Shown: piece after piece, positions 52,058 through 61,590 of the stretch
Layout: every line of letters begins with the position of its first letter
Position numbering within the stretch: position 1 is the first letter of the stretch
Source: Paenibacillus peoriae KCTC 3763
GTDB lineage: Bacteria > Bacillota > Bacilli > Paenibacillales > Paenibacillaceae
DNA: 64,000 nucleotides
Direction of reading: 5' to 3'
Assembly (NCBI RefSeq): GCF_000236805.1
Contig: NZ_AGFX01000029.1
Span: forward strand, 62,001 to 126,000
Translations under genes and position numbers: made by a program
Notes under the pieces: generated by a model
The model's database searches: none
Seen by the model: only the letters and a program-made list of their open reading frames with translations
What the model was told of the DNA's origin: nothing

Positions 52058-52259
52058 AAGAATTACCTCCTTACATATACGTGATCTCTTCAAACCTCTC
52101 AGTTGCGATTCGTTACTGAAGAGATATGCTATATGCATATGCTAGAGTAGCAAAGCTTGTATCGGCGAATAGTAGATCATAGAGAAAAGAGGCTGATGTG
52201 AATTTAGACAAATTTAGTTCACTGGATACGTTAGTTCATTCAATCTAGGATACTCTCAA

Positions 52260-52272
52260 CTGCATATGCTAA
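52260..52272 (+). promoter_or_regulatory. Possible sigma-K type -10 element
   Basis: CATATGCTA matches the sigma-K -10 consensus CATAnnnTA, and lies about 35 bases before the start at 52302. The same TGCATATGCTA occurs at 52134..52144, towards the divergent gene. The -35 is not clear. Confidence 0.3.
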
Positions 52273-52301
52273 ACAATCAGGAGAAAAGGAGGGAACAACA
52301 T

Positions 52302-52646
52302 ATGAAAACAAGAAGCTCATCACTGAAAAAGAAAGCAGCCGCGGGTAAGGGCAGAAAAGTAACCCTTGGCCCAACGAAAGCCCGCGTTACTCAAGACCTC
52401 GGCAACGGATTTTTGCGCGATCAATTCAGCCCATTTACCGTGGGTCCCAACAGCTTTATCACCATAACTTTTACTGCAGGGTCCGGCAGGGTCGTCATCA
52501 ATGCAGGTTGGTTCATTAGCGGTTCGACTTCGGCATGGCCCACTAACAGCTACCCGGTTACGGACACGCAATGGAGATTGATTATCCAGAATTCAACGAA
52601 TGTCACTAGAACGGTCGTTCCGTATCTGATTACCAAAACACGGTAA
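52302..52646 (+). CDS. Protein of unknown function, 114 residues
   Basis: AAAGGAGGGAACAACAT precedes the ATG. A basic N-terminus (MKTRSSSLKKKAAAGKGRK) is followed by a beta-rich body (PNSFITITFTAGSGRVVINA, TQWRLIIQNSTNVTRTVV). No signal peptide. The body could be an assembly-type beta sandwich. With its divergent small basic neighbour it may be a late sporulation pair. Family not recognised. Confidence 0.65.
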   Translation: MKTRSSSLKKKAAAGKGRKVTLGPTKARVTQDLGNGFLRDQFSPFTVGPNSFITITFTAGSGRVVINAGWFISGSTSAWPTNSYPVTDTQWRLIIQNSTNVTRTVVPYLITKTR

Positions 52647-52680
52647 TTCGCACAAAAAGCGAGTGTTCCCATCCATATAA

Positions 52681-52717
52681 AAAACCGCTTCAAGGGAAGC
52701 TTTGAAGCGGTTTTTTC
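52681..52717 (+). terminator. Terminator after the 114-residue protein gene
   Basis: AACCGCTTCAA/TTGAAGCGGTT perfect stem with TTTTTT. Confidence 0.88.
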
Positions 52718-52964
52718 TGCTCTATCTGAGCCAGTACTTGGCGGGCCATTCAGTTATTTTCTCATTAGCCTCTGCCTTCCGTTCCTTCAAATATGTAAGA
52801 TATCACTGAGCTGTTTGTATCCCTTTGTGTTTTTTGGCCAAAAGCCGTGTTCGTCCTTGGTTGAGAGCATCTTTGCATAAACAGGCGTGGTATTGCAGAC
52901 GCTATGAAAATATGCCAAGACATATACACCTTGCCCAAACGGGACGGAAAGCGGAGGAACTTAC

Positions 52965-53762
52965 ATGAAGCGAATATTGGCCTTGTGGCTATGCGTTGCG
53001 GTTATGGGGATGTTAGCAGTTACGGGTGAACCCCTGCTCGCTGCTCAAGCTGTTGACGGACAGCCTTATCATTTTGGGTTTAAAAAAAGTAAGGGAGGTG
53101 AGCTGCCTTCTATCGCACAAGAGGGCTTTATGCATCTGGTTGAAAGACAAGGTGGCATCTTTCTGGGGGATACTACGAAAAAAGAATTATTTCTCACGTT
53201 CGACAACGGCTATGAGAATGGATACACGCCGAAGGTGCTGGATGTTTTAAAGGCCAAAAAGGTGCCAGCCGCCTTCTTTGTAACCGGGCATTTTGTAAAG
53301 GACCAGCCAGCTTTGATGCGCCGTATGGCGAGTGAGGGCCATATTATCGGCAATCATTCATGGAGCCATCCTGATATGAGCACCATTTCTCCAGCAGAGA
53401 TTCGGTCCGAGCTGGATCGGGTACGAAATGCATCGGCAGAGCTAACCGGACAAAAGGAAATGAAATACGTGCGGCCGCCTCGCGGCATTTTCAGCGAAAA
53501 GGCATTAGCCTTTTGTCGAGAAGCCGGATATACGAGCGTATTTTGGTCTGTGGCTTACAAGGACTGGGACACGAATATCCAGCAAGGAGCAGACTATGCC
53601 TATCAGCAGGTCATGCGTCAGCTCCACCCCGGAGCAGTCATTCTGCTCCATTCTGTATCCAAGGACAATGCCGAGGCCTTAGGTTCGATTATCGACGATG
53701 CTCGCAAGCAAGGCTATGAATTCAAAAGCCTGGACGACCTTAAGGTTAAGCATTACCACTAA
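52965..53762 (+). CDS. pdaA: Delta-lactam-forming peptidoglycan N-acetylmuramic acid deacetylase
   Basis: 265 residues. Signal peptide (ALWLCVAVMGMLAVTG), then a NodB-type polysaccharide deacetylase domain: TFDNGYENGYTPKVLDVLK (the PdaA form of the TFDDG motif), GNHSWSHPDM (metal-binding His pair), RPPRGIFSEKAL and VILLHSVSKDNAEAL. PdaA deacetylates muramic acid in spore cortex so muramic-delta-lactam can form, needed for germination. In Bacillus the gene is forespore-expressed. Single gene with its own terminator. Confidence 0.93.
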   Translation: MKRILALWLCVAVMGMLAVTGEPLLAAQAVDGQPYHFGFKKSKGGELPSIAQEGFMHLVERQGGIFLGDTTKKELFLTFDNGYENGYTPKVLDVLKAKKVPAAFFVTGHFVKDQPALMRRMASEGHIIGNHSWSHPDMSTISPAEIRSELDRVRNASAELTGQKEMKYVRPPRGIFSEKALAFCREAGYTSVFWSVAYKDWDTNIQQGADYAYQQVMRQLHPGAVILLHSVSKDNAEALGSIIDDARKQGYEFKSLDDLKVKHYH

Positions 53763-53799
53763 AGCTGAAGTTGAATTTAACCAGTCGTTAAATGTTATC

Positions 53800-53848
53800 A
53801 GCCCGATCCACTTGTGCCTACGGCAGGCCGTGTGAATCGGGCTTTTTT
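53800..53848 (+). terminator. pdaA terminator
   Basis: AGCCCGATCCAC and GTGTGAATCGGGCT form a stem with a small bulge, followed by six T; it also lies opposite the convergent glucosidase gene. Confidence 0.82.
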
Positions 53849-53877
53849 GGTGAGTAAAGAACGCTAGAGATTCGATG

Positions 53878-55578
53878 CTATTTTAAAATTAGCTTATACA
53901 CCCTTGCTTCATAAGGGCGCAGCTTCAAATGATGTAAATTCTCCCCTTGTGCCGGTTCGTAGTTGGACAGCAGCAGTTCCGCTTTGGCAGCAGCGTATCC
54001 ATCTTCCTCGGGCCAGTGGAACACCGGATTACGGTCAAAGAAATTCAGAATGACCAGCAGATGCTCCTGTCCCAGCATACGGGTGAATACATACAGCTCT
54101 GTATCAAGTGGCAGCAGCAGCTTATATTCACCATAAACAATGACCTCATGCTGTTTGCGCAGAGCAATCAGCTTACGGTAATAGTGAAAAATCGAATCCG
54201 GGTTCCTTCTCTCCGTCTCCGCGTTGATGTACGTATAGTTATCGTTCATTTTCATCCATGGCTCTCCGTCGGTAAAACCCGCTGCATACCCATCATTCCA
54301 CTGCATAGGAGTACGTGCATTATCCCGACTTTTTCTCCAAATCGCAGCCATAATCTTTTCCTCCGGTTCGCCTATCTTCCGTTGCTGCTCATAATAATTT
54401 AACGTCTCCACATCCCGGTAATCATCAATCGACGGGTATGCGATATTGGTCATGCCAATTTCCTCACCCTGATAAATATAAGGCGTACCTTCGAGCATAT
54501 GTGTGAAGGTTGCCAGCATTTTGGCAGACTCCACACGGTACTGCCCATCATCCCCAAATCGTGACAGGGCACGCGGCTGATCATGATTGTTCAAATAATT
54601 GGCGTTCCATCCTTCCAGATGAAGCACAGTCTGCCAATGGCTCATAATTTGTTTCAGCTCCACCAGTGTCCACGGCTTGAATTTCCATTTTTCAGTCCCT
54701 TGCCCTTCGGCATCGACAAACATATGCTCAAACTGGAAAACCATATTCAGCTCATGCCGCTGGTCACCTACATAATCAAGCGCCTGCTCCGGGCCCAGAC
54801 CGGAGGTTTCACCGACGGTCATTAAGGGATAGCGCATCAGCACTTTTTCATTCAGCATGCGCAAAAGATCATGTACCTGCTCCAAATTGGAAAAAAGCTG
54901 ATAGGCTCGCACCAATGTTCTTTTATCGGGATTATCAGCATCCGGCAATCCTTCGGCTTTGACAATATGGGCAATCGCGTCAAAACGAAAACCATCGATC
55001 CCCTTTTTTAGCCACCATTCCACCATACGATAGAGCTCGCCTACCATCTCTTCATTTTCCCAGTTTAAATCCGGTTGGTGCTCGGAATATAGATGCATGT
55101 AATATTCGTCCGTAAGCTTGTCATATTTCCACACAGAACCGGAAAAATACGATTCCCAGTTGTTCGGATATCCGCCATTTTTGCCTGTTCGCCATATGTA
55201 GTAATCCCGCTTCGGATTATCCCTGGATGAGCGTGATTCCGTAAACCATGGATGTTCATCTGATGTGTGGTTTAATACCAGATCCATCATGATTTTGATG
55301 CCTCGTTCATGCGCCTTGTGCAGGAGCTCATCAAAGTCATCCATCGTTCCGAACTCATCCATAATGGCATAATAATCACTAATATCGTAGCCGTTATCAT
55401 GATTGGGCGATTTGTACACCGGACAAATCCAGATCACATCAATACCCAGCTCACACAGATAATCCAGTCTGGACTGGATCCCCCGCAAATCTCCTTTTCC
55501 GTCTCCATCAGAATCCTGAAAGCTGATGGGATATATCTGATATACCACAGCTTCCTTCCACCATATTTTTTTAAGCAT
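53878..55578 (-). CDS. Oligo-1,6-glucosidase/alpha-glucosidase (GH13)
   Basis: 566 residues, the usual size of MalL/oligo-1,6-glucosidase. VVYQIYPISFQDSDGDGKGD at the start (calcium-site pattern), DLVLNHTSDEHPWF, catalytic Asp in GFRFDAIAH, Glu in TVGETSG and Asp in NNHDQPR. Cytosolic. It would split isomaltose-type or sucrose-type oligosaccharides to glucose. TreA-like activity cannot be excluded. GGAGGGAAAC precedes the ATG. Confidence 0.9.
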   Translation of the reverse strand: MLKKIWWKEAVVYQIYPISFQDSDGDGKGDLRGIQSRLDYLCELGIDVIWICPVYKSPNHDNGYDISDYYAIMDEFGTMDDFDELLHKAHERGIKIMMDLVLNHTSDEHPWFTESRSSRDNPKRDYYIWRTGKNGGYPNNWESYFSGSVWKYDKLTDEYYMHLYSEHQPDLNWENEEMVGELYRMVEWWLKKGIDGFRFDAIAHIVKAEGLPDADNPDKRTLVRAYQLFSNLEQVHDLLRMLNEKVLMRYPLMTVGETSGLGPEQALDYVGDQRHELNMVFQFEHMFVDAEGQGTEKWKFKPWTLVELKQIMSHWQTVLHLEGWNANYLNNHDQPRALSRFGDDGQYRVESAKMLATFTHMLEGTPYIYQGEEIGMTNIAYPSIDDYRDVETLNYYEQQRKIGEPEEKIMAAIWRKSRDNARTPMQWNDGYAAGFTDGEPWMKMNDNYTYINAETERRNPDSIFHYYRKLIALRKQHEVIVYGEYKLLLPLDTELYVFTRMLGQEHLLVILNFFDRNPVFHWPEEDGYAAAKAELLLSNYEPAQGENLHHLKLRPYEARVYKLILK

Positions 55579-55709
55579 GTTTCCCTCCTGTAGCTTCTCT
55601 GTACATCCAATAGCTTATGCTGTTAACATACATGCAATACCAGATGGCGAATCGTTATTTAGATGAATAAGATCAGCGATGCCATCCTTAAATCAAAGGA
55701 GGAATTCAT

Positions 55710-56801
55710 GTGAATTATCGATCCAGGAAGCCCAGAAATCTGATTGTAGAGTCTGCTGTAATCCCGCCAAATATCCATGTGGATGTGGAGTCAGCCACCG
55801 AAGGGGGAACCCGCCGCCTGATGCTTAGCGATAACCCGGAGACACTTACCCATGTGACTGTACCTACCGAGCAAGCCACCCTGTGGCATGATGTGGTTCG
55901 TACCACAACCCGAACGGTCAAGCACCGCATTTTCGGCTGGCATTACAACAAAATCGGAGGCCCCGTTAAGCTAGGCATCACGGTGGAGAACAAAAATCAT
56001 GCTGTGCTGGAAGTACGTCATATGGAACGCGCTCTTGAGATTGCGCCTGAGGATGGCAACTGGATTATAGATGTCGGGCAATCCATTGCCAAAAGCTGCT
56101 TGGCGGGTACGATGAAACGTCGGAAGCCCGTTGACCGTCATAAATTCGGCAGAGGCACCGCCCTGTTGGAGGAATTCGAGCTGCCCGAAGGATCGCTGGC
56201 CGGGTTCACTTATGACTTCACCGTGGAATATGGCGAAGGCCACGGTACGCTGGACTACGTCATTCGCACTGTGGTCAGCAAGGACACACAGGTCGACTTG
56301 CGCCAGATTCATACGGATGCGCTTCCTCCCGTACCTCCACCGCAGGCGCATCCACGGGGGGTATGGTCCTTTTCCGAAACGAATGCGCGGATGCCGACAT
56401 ACGTGGTAGGGCAAAGCGCCAATTATCGGGCGTGTGCCACTAAAAAACTGAACGGTGAGACTCCTGCCGATCTGCTGTTTACCGGGGCACGCAGCGAGCT
56501 GGGCCCTGCGCTGGACAACCGCGGACAATTCGGCACTATATACAACGCGACCATTCCCATCGTTAATAACAGTGACGAGGTACGTACCGTGCGGATTTAT
56601 GCGAATCCACGCGGAGGTGCATTCGCCGGGTCTGTACGCATAGACAATCGTGTATATGGCATTCCTCTGCTGCAAGATAATACCAAGGTATGCCGATTGG
56701 CTGATATCAGCGCTCCCCCCGGCAGGTCCAGCTATGCTCTCAGTTTCATGGTCGCAGGCAGTGCAACTACGCCGCTAGGTCTGTACGTTATCACGCTATA
56801 G
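55710..56801 (+). CDS. Protein of unknown function, 363 residues
   Basis: GTG start at 55710 behind AAAGGAGGAATTCAT. No signal peptide or membrane segment. The body alternates beta-rich segments (GPVKLGITVENKNHAVLEV, IPIVNNSDEVRTVRIYANP) with a proline run near 205 (LPPVPPPQAHP), suggesting two beta domains joined by a linker. The last part resembles a repeat of the first in style (copper-oxidase or fibronectin-like), but I cannot assign a family. Convergent with the oxidoreductase operon. Confidence 0.75.
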   Translation: MNYRSRKPRNLIVESAVIPPNIHVDVESATEGGTRRLMLSDNPETLTHVTVPTEQATLWHDVVRTTTRTVKHRIFGWHYNKIGGPVKLGITVENKNHAVLEVRHMERALEIAPEDGNWIIDVGQSIAKSCLAGTMKRRKPVDRHKFGRGTALLEEFELPEGSLAGFTYDFTVEYGEGHGTLDYVIRTVVSKDTQVDLRQIHTDALPPVPPPQAHPRGVWSFSETNARMPTYVVGQSANYRACATKKLNGETPADLLFTGARSELGPALDNRGQFGTIYNATIPIVNNSDEVRTVRIYANPRGGAFAGSVRIDNRVYGIPLLQDNTKVCRLADISAPPGRSSYALSFMVAGSATTPLGLYVITL

Positions 56802-56833
56802 TTATACTCATGATGACTGCTTCGTCATTAGCG

Positions 56834-56886
56834 TAAAAAAAAGCGCGAGTTCAAGGGTTATTTTCCCCTATAACTCGTGCTTTTTG
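56834..56886 (+). terminator. Terminator after the 363-residue protein gene
   Basis: AAAAAAGCGCGAGTT and AACTCGTGCTTTTT-type arms pair with one mismatch; loop about 20 bases. Bidirectional in form. Confidence 0.8.
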
Positions 56887-56957
56887 GATTATGCTCGCCC
56901 ATTTGAGCAGGTTATGGATAGTTGTTCTTTAGTTGCCCAAACACACTTGATACCGCT

Positions 56958-57746
56958 CTATTTGAACCGTTGGACCTGCCTCGAAGGCATAATGGTCAAC
57001 TCCGGAATGTTGACATGCTCCGGCTGCTCCAGTGCATAAAGGGCAGCTTCTGCAACATCATCGGGATGCAGCGGTAAAACGCTCGAAGCAAACGCCCGAA
57101 TCTCCTGCTCGAGATATCCGGCCACCTGCGAAAATTCCGTCGCCACCGCCCCGGGGTGAATCGCAGTTACACGAATTCCTTGCGTACTGGTCTCCAAACG
57201 CAATGCGGAGGCTATGGCGCTAACGCCGTACTTGGTAGCGCTGTATAGTCCTCCTCCGGCAACCACTTCCTTCGCTGCAATAGAGGAGACAATGACAACA
57301 TCCCCCTTGGCCTGTTCCCTCATTGGCTGAAGCCCATACTTCAGTGTCAGGACAAGACCGTGCACATTCGTCTTGTAAAGCTCCTCCCATCGTTCCAGGT
57401 CCACTTCTGCCAGTGGGCTTCGATACCCGAAGCCGGCATTGGCAACAATAATGTCAAGCCGTCCCCAGTGTTCAAGAATGGCATGGATCGCCTGCTGTAC
57501 ATCTTCAGCTTTTTGGATATCGGCAGGTATTGCCATGACCTCGTACAATTCCTCTTGGTGCAAGTCGCGAACCAATTCGTCCAATCGCTCCTGACGGCGT
57601 GCCAATACAGCTACATATGCGCCTCGCTTTGCCAGTTTTCTTGCAATCGATGCCCCAATGCCGCTGCTTGCGCCTGTTACCAAAGCTACTTTACCGGCTA
57701 GGCTTTCCTTCCCTTTCCAGGATAAATCCAACTCATCCAATATCAT
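56958..57746 (-). CDS. Short-chain dehydrogenase/reductase
   Basis: 262 residues: VALVTGASSGIGASIARKLA (NAD(P) motif), NAG in IIVANAGFG, catalytic Ser in IVSSIAAKE and YxxxK in YSATKYGV. Substrate unknown. Last gene of a three-gene unit with the SMP-30-like and alcohol dehydrogenase-like genes. Confidence 0.92.
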   Translation of the reverse strand: MILDELDLSWKGKESLAGKVALVTGASSGIGASIARKLAKRGAYVAVLARRQERLDELVRDLHQEELYEVMAIPADIQKAEDVQQAIHAILEHWGRLDIIVANAGFGYRSPLAEVDLERWEELYKTNVHGLVLTLKYGLQPMREQAKGDVVIVSSIAAKEVVAGGGLYSATKYGVSAIASALRLETSTQGIRVTAIHPGAVATEFSQVAGYLEQEIRAFASSVLPLHPDDVAEAALYALEQPEHVNIPELTIMPSRQVQRFK

Positions 57747-57764
57747 GTTAAACCCTCCCCAAGC

Positions 57765-58922
57765 TTATTTGGTTAAAAGCACGCGATGAACGCCCTGGCT
57801 GCCTCCAGGAGCTGTGCCTATATATAAATATCCGTCATGGTTTACAGCCGTAGTTACGCCATAAAGCGAGCCTGCAGGATCATGCCAGCTTCCGATGAGT
57901 TTCCCCTGCGAATTAAGCTCCACAGCAAGCCCATGCTTCACAGGTGCGCTTGCACCGCTGAGCAGCGATTGAGGCAATTTGGCCATCATCCCAGCCAGCC
58001 ACGGGCTTCCATGCATCTGATCTACAAAGGGAATACGTGTCGTGAAGAGACCGACCCAGAAATGGCCTTGATCATCACGCGTAATGTTATCCGGAAAACC
58101 GGCGAGATTATCCGCAAAAATATCCGAAGTCCCCTTCTTCGGCCCTTTGAGCCAGTATCTGGTCAATTGGTAGTGATACGACTCTGCCACAAGCACAAAA
58201 TCTTCGTCCGCAGACAAGGCAACCCCGTTCGCAAAATAAAGGCCCTCCAACAGAACTGTCGTCTGCTTGGTCGCCGGATCATATTTCAGCAAACGTCCAT
58301 GTGGCTTGTTCTCGGCGATTTCTTTGAAGGTCACTCTACCATAATTGGAGGTGTCAGAAAAATAAATAGTGCCATCTTTCGCAATATCTAGCTCATTGGC
58401 CAAATAGATCGGTGTGCCGTCGACTTGATCGGCCAACACTGTCACTTTCCCGGAAGGATCTACAGACAGCAGCCCCTTCTGGACATCCGTAACGATCAGA
58501 TTTCCACTAGCGTCAAACATAAGTCCATTGGGTGTTCCCTTGGTATCTGCATATAGCTGGGCCTTTTGCGGATTGCCCTTTCCATCAAAGGCAACCTTAT
58601 AAATTTTCCCGTCGGAGTCTCCCGTATATAAAGTGCCTTCCTTGTCAAAGGTGATAAATTCCGGAAACTTAGGGGCATCTGTAACAAGCTCTGCGGAGCT
58701 GAGTTTGTTGTTTTGTTGCCATGGACCCGCTTGTTCAAAAGAGGGGGCCGAAGGTGCAAGCCATTTTGCAGGCTGGACAGGGGAAGGGATGAGCATAAAA
58801 ATAACCACTCCCAGAAAGATTACCGCCAGCAGCGATAATCCGGTTCTGCGTACCCATTTACGCGGTTTCTTATTCTTTCTTCCTTGAGAATCTTTGATGG
58901 ACAAATCAGGTTTACTGGACAT
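57765..58922 (-). CDS. Membrane-anchored SMP-30/strictosidine synthase-like beta-propeller
   Basis: 385 residues. A basic cytosolic tail (KNKKPRKWVRR) and one membrane helix (about 27-48) anchor an outside propeller (60-385): NGLMFDASGNLIVTDV, GTPIYLANELDIAKDGTIYF, FANGVALSADEDFVLVAE and GFPDNITRDDQGHFWVG. These are the lactonase/strictosidine-synthase-like repeats. It probably hydrolyses a lactone outside the membrane. 18 bases upstream of the SDR gene. Confidence 0.85.
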   Translation of the reverse strand: MSSKPDLSIKDSQGRKNKKPRKWVRRTGLSLLAVIFLGVVIFMLIPSPVQPAKWLAPSAPSFEQAGPWQQNNKLSSAELVTDAPKFPEFITFDKEGTLYTGDSDGKIYKVAFDGKGNPQKAQLYADTKGTPNGLMFDASGNLIVTDVQKGLLSVDPSGKVTVLADQVDGTPIYLANELDIAKDGTIYFSDTSNYGRVTFKEIAENKPHGRLLKYDPATKQTTVLLEGLYFANGVALSADEDFVLVAESYHYQLTRYWLKGPKKGTSDIFADNLAGFPDNITRDDQGHFWVGLFTTRIPFVDQMHGSPWLAGMMAKLPQSLLSGASAPVKHGLAVELNSQGKLIGSWHDPAGSLYGVTTAVNHDGYLYIGTAPGGSQGVHRVLLTK

Positions 58923-58951
58923 AAGTGCCTCCTATGTGATGTGAATAATAT

Positions 58952-59965
58952 TTATATTTGAACGACGATTTTACCGAAATACTGTTTTCCTTCAGCCAAA
59001 AGTGCAAAGGCTTCACCGATTCGGCTGAGCGGGAATACCCGGTCGATGACAGGATGTAGCTGATGGTGGGAAATGGCACGATTCATGTTTTCGAAATGTT
59101 CCCTGTTACCGACTTGACTGCCACGAATCGTCGCAGCCTTCTGCAAAATGCTGGTGACATCGAACTCAGGAATGGTCAAGCCCGATAAGAATCCGATCAT
59201 GCTCACAGTCCCTCCGGTACGAAGTGCATTGATGGATTGTGCCATTGTTGCCGCTCCCCCCACATCCAGGACATGGTCGACTCCGCCGCCTGTCATCTCC
59301 AGAGCCACCTTATCCCACTCGGGAACTTCCGAATAGTTGATTGTCTGCCATGCGCCGAGAGCTTTTGCCCGTTCCAGCTTGTCATTGCTGCTCGATGTGA
59401 TAATTACCCGTGCTCCTGCCATCAGAGAGAATTGAAGCCCAAAGATGGAGACACCGCCTGTTCCTTGCAAGAGCACCGTATCCCCCGCTCGCAGCCCGCC
59501 AGATTCCATCAGCATGCTCCATGCGGTTAATGCCGCAATTGGCAAGGTGGAAGCCTCCTCCCAAGTAAGGTGATCCGGAATGGCGACGATCCCTTCTTCA
59601 TGTAGAACGATATATTCAGCCGCCACTCCGCTGAGCGGGCCTCCCAGACTGTCCTTTAATACCTCCGCTCTCGTGCTCCCGCCAATGAATTTCTGTTGTA
59701 AATTTCCCGCTACCCTTTGTCCAATCTGAAATTTTGTCACTCCTTCGCCCACAGCTACAATTTCACCCGCTCCATCGGATAACGGAATGAAGGGAAATTG
59801 AATGCCGATCGGCATTACTCCATTAAGTATTACCAAATCTCGATAATTAAGAGACGCTGCCCTTATGCGGATCAGAACCTCCAGCCGTCCCGGCACCGGT
59901 ATGTCGAGTTCCGTCAAGGTTAATTCTTCAAAGCCAAAACTGTTTTTCAGTTGCACTGCTTTCAT
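58952..59965 (-). CDS. Zinc-independent MDR-family alcohol dehydrogenase/quinone reductase-like
   Basis: 337 residues of the medium-chain dehydrogenase superfamily: LNYRDLVILNG, PLSDGAGEIVAVGEG, LQGTGGVSIFGLQFSLMAGA. The catalytic and structural zinc cysteines are missing, so it belongs with quinone reductase or enoyl reductase-like members using NADPH. First gene of the unit behind the palindromes at 60006..60062. Confidence 0.9.
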   Translation of the reverse strand: MKAVQLKNSFGFEELTLTELDIPVPGRLEVLIRIRAASLNYRDLVILNGVMPIGIQFPFIPLSDGAGEIVAVGEGVTKFQIGQRVAGNLQQKFIGGSTRAEVLKDSLGGPLSGVAAEYIVLHEEGIVAIPDHLTWEEASTLPIAALTAWSMLMESGGLRAGDTVLLQGTGGVSIFGLQFSLMAGARVIITSSSNDKLERAKALGAWQTINYSEVPEWDKVALEMTGGGVDHVLDVGGAATMAQSINALRTGGTVSMIGFLSGLTIPEFDVTSILQKAATIRGSQVGNREHFENMNRAISHHQLHPVIDRVFPLSRIGEAFALLAEGKQYFGKIVVQI

Positions 59966-60005
59966 TTTGGTTGTCCTCCCTGCAATATTAAATTTTTTAT
60001 CTATT

Positions 60006-60062
60006 ATAGATACAGTGTATTATACAAGAAACAATGTTTCCTGCATAATACACTGTATCTAT
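60006..60062 (-). promoter_or_regulatory. Two 18-bp inverted arms, TetR-type operator pair
   Basis: ATAGATACAGTGTATTAT (60006..60023) and its exact complement ATAATACACTGTATCTAT (60045..60062). Each arm contains a perfect 11-base palindrome ATACAnTGTAT, as TetR-family repressors bind, with centres 38 bases apart. It lies 41 to 97 bases upstream of the start of the oxidoreductase operon. An inner GAAAC/GTTTC pair sits between the arms. No repressor gene is adjacent. Confidence 0.75.
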
Positions 60063-60112
60063 TTATCTTCAAAACGTCAATATTTACTTTAAAAATAAAA
60101 CGTGTCGTAAAA

Positions 60113-60161
60113 CTGCCTCCGTTTTTTTTAACAGTTCTTACCAAGTAAAAATTGGAGGCAG
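60113..60161. other. CTGCCTCC/GGAGGCAG inverted repeat
   Basis: Two exact 8-base arms 33 bases apart in a 390-base gene-free stretch between the operon and the EAL gene. Purpose unclear; an eroded terminator or regulatory hairpin. Confidence 0.35.
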
Positions 60162-60208
60162 GGTTGCTTTCGCTTGCCCATAACTTGCTCAGGTAGGCAA
60201 GCATGAAC

Positions 60209-60258
60209 CAAAAAACGCGAGTTGCAAAGGTGGAATAACCTCTGCACTCGCGTTTTTT
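60209..60258 (-). terminator. Terminator of the EAL gene
   Basis: AAAAACGCGAGTGC-type arms (AACGCGAGTTGCA and TGCACTCGCGTT) form a long stem, with T-runs on both sides, 97 bases after the EAL stop. Confidence 0.82.
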
Positions 60259-60354
60259 ACATTAATGGTGATATAAGCACTGTCCAATACAGTTAAAACT
60301 TTGCCTATGAGACAGACCCATTTAAGCTCCATATTTTATAGAACGTGCTTCTGA

Positions 60355-61401
60355 CTACACTACTCTACTAAGCACAAAATTGGAGGGCGGGCCAGACTCC
60401 GGCTTGCCAAACAAATAACCCTGAGCCAGGGACACACCTGCTTCACGACAAAATTCAAAATCTTCCATCTGCTCAACGCCTTCAGCCAGCACCTTGCCTC
60501 CAAAGCGAGAAGCCGATTCCACGATCCCCGTAATTTGTCGCTGCTGATCACTGTTGCGATGACAGCCATCAATTAAACTCCGATCAATTTTGACATAATC
60601 TGGCTGGAGGCCATTCATTAGCTCTGTCGTAGAATAACCTGCCCCCACATCGTCCAGTGCCACTGAAACTCCTCGTGTGCGATATTGTTCAAAAATTTGA
60701 TGCAAAACATTCAGGTCGTCAATTTCTTCCGTCTCTACGACCTCAAACACAAAATCCTCCGTATTCATGGACAACCGATCAATCGTCTCAAAGGTATGAT
60801 TCAAGCAATAGGCTGGATTATAGATGGTTGAAGGGAGAAAGTTAATAAATCGTTTAATCCCCGCAGGGAGGCATGCTGCACTTTTTTCAATAGCGGAAAT
60901 ACGAGCCAAGCGATCCAAATGAGCATGCAAGCCGGCTTCACGGGCAATTTCAAACAGCCGAAAAGGCTGGAAGTGCCGCTCCGAATGTGACGGACGCAGC
61001 AAAAACTCAAACCCGATAATGTTCAGGTTGTGGTCAACAATAGGCTGCAGGTGGCTTGAAAAGCTTTTGTCCCTAATGATACTCATCATATCCGGGTGTT
61101 GAATTCTGGCCTGCAATTGGCTAAATAGAAGCCAGTCCTCATATCCCTCCACATGATTCAGTCCGGTCACCACAGTCTCCATATGTAAGAGCCATTCCTG
61201 GGGAAGACGAGCCAGTCCGTTAACCAGCTGTTCCAGTTCTGAATGGCTGTCATACTTAAACACTATTCCGTCCTCGCAGCATTGTTGCGGTAGTATACCC
61301 AAGCCATCTAATGCCGGATTAAGCGACACCCTGGGGTGCCTGATCTTCAGCAATCCTTGATCTCTAATAGGTAATATGATACTGCAACTGCTGCATGTCA
61401 T
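60355..61401 (-). CDS. EAL-domain cyclic-di-GMP phosphodiesterase
   Basis: 348 residues. The first 100 are a Cys-containing N-terminus (MTCSSCSIILP, QQCCEDGIVF), possibly metal or redox sensing. The EAL domain spans about 110-340: IIGFEFLLRPS (EFL for EAL), NFLPSTIYNP, FEVVETEEIDD, ALDDVGAGYS, VKIDRSLI, LAEGVEQ and QGYLFGKP. The catalytic and metal-binding residues look preserved. It would degrade c-di-GMP and so favour motility. No membrane segment, no GGDEF. Confidence 0.88.
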   Translation of the reverse strand: MTCSSCSIILPIRDQGLLKIRHPRVSLNPALDGLGILPQQCCEDGIVFKYDSHSELEQLVNGLARLPQEWLLHMETVVTGLNHVEGYEDWLLFSQLQARIQHPDMMSIIRDKSFSSHLQPIVDHNLNIIGFEFLLRPSHSERHFQPFRLFEIAREAGLHAHLDRLARISAIEKSAACLPAGIKRFINFLPSTIYNPAYCLNHTFETIDRLSMNTEDFVFEVVETEEIDDLNVLHQIFEQYRTRGVSVALDDVGAGYSTTELMNGLQPDYVKIDRSLIDGCHRNSDQQRQITGIVESASRFGGKVLAEGVEQMEDFEFCREAGVSLAQGYLFGKPESGPPSNFVLSRVV

Positions 61402-61590
61402 AATGGTCCTCCTCGGAACAATTTTCCGGTTTTTTCACCATTATATCACAAATAACTAGAACGAAAGTACTATAAAATCAAGAAAAACAAGCTCATTCCT
61501 AGTCGAAAATTAGGACTTAAGTGTATATCCGACAAGAAACAAAGTCTTTTGCACCAATTTTCATTTTCAATATTATTTTTCATGAAAGGC

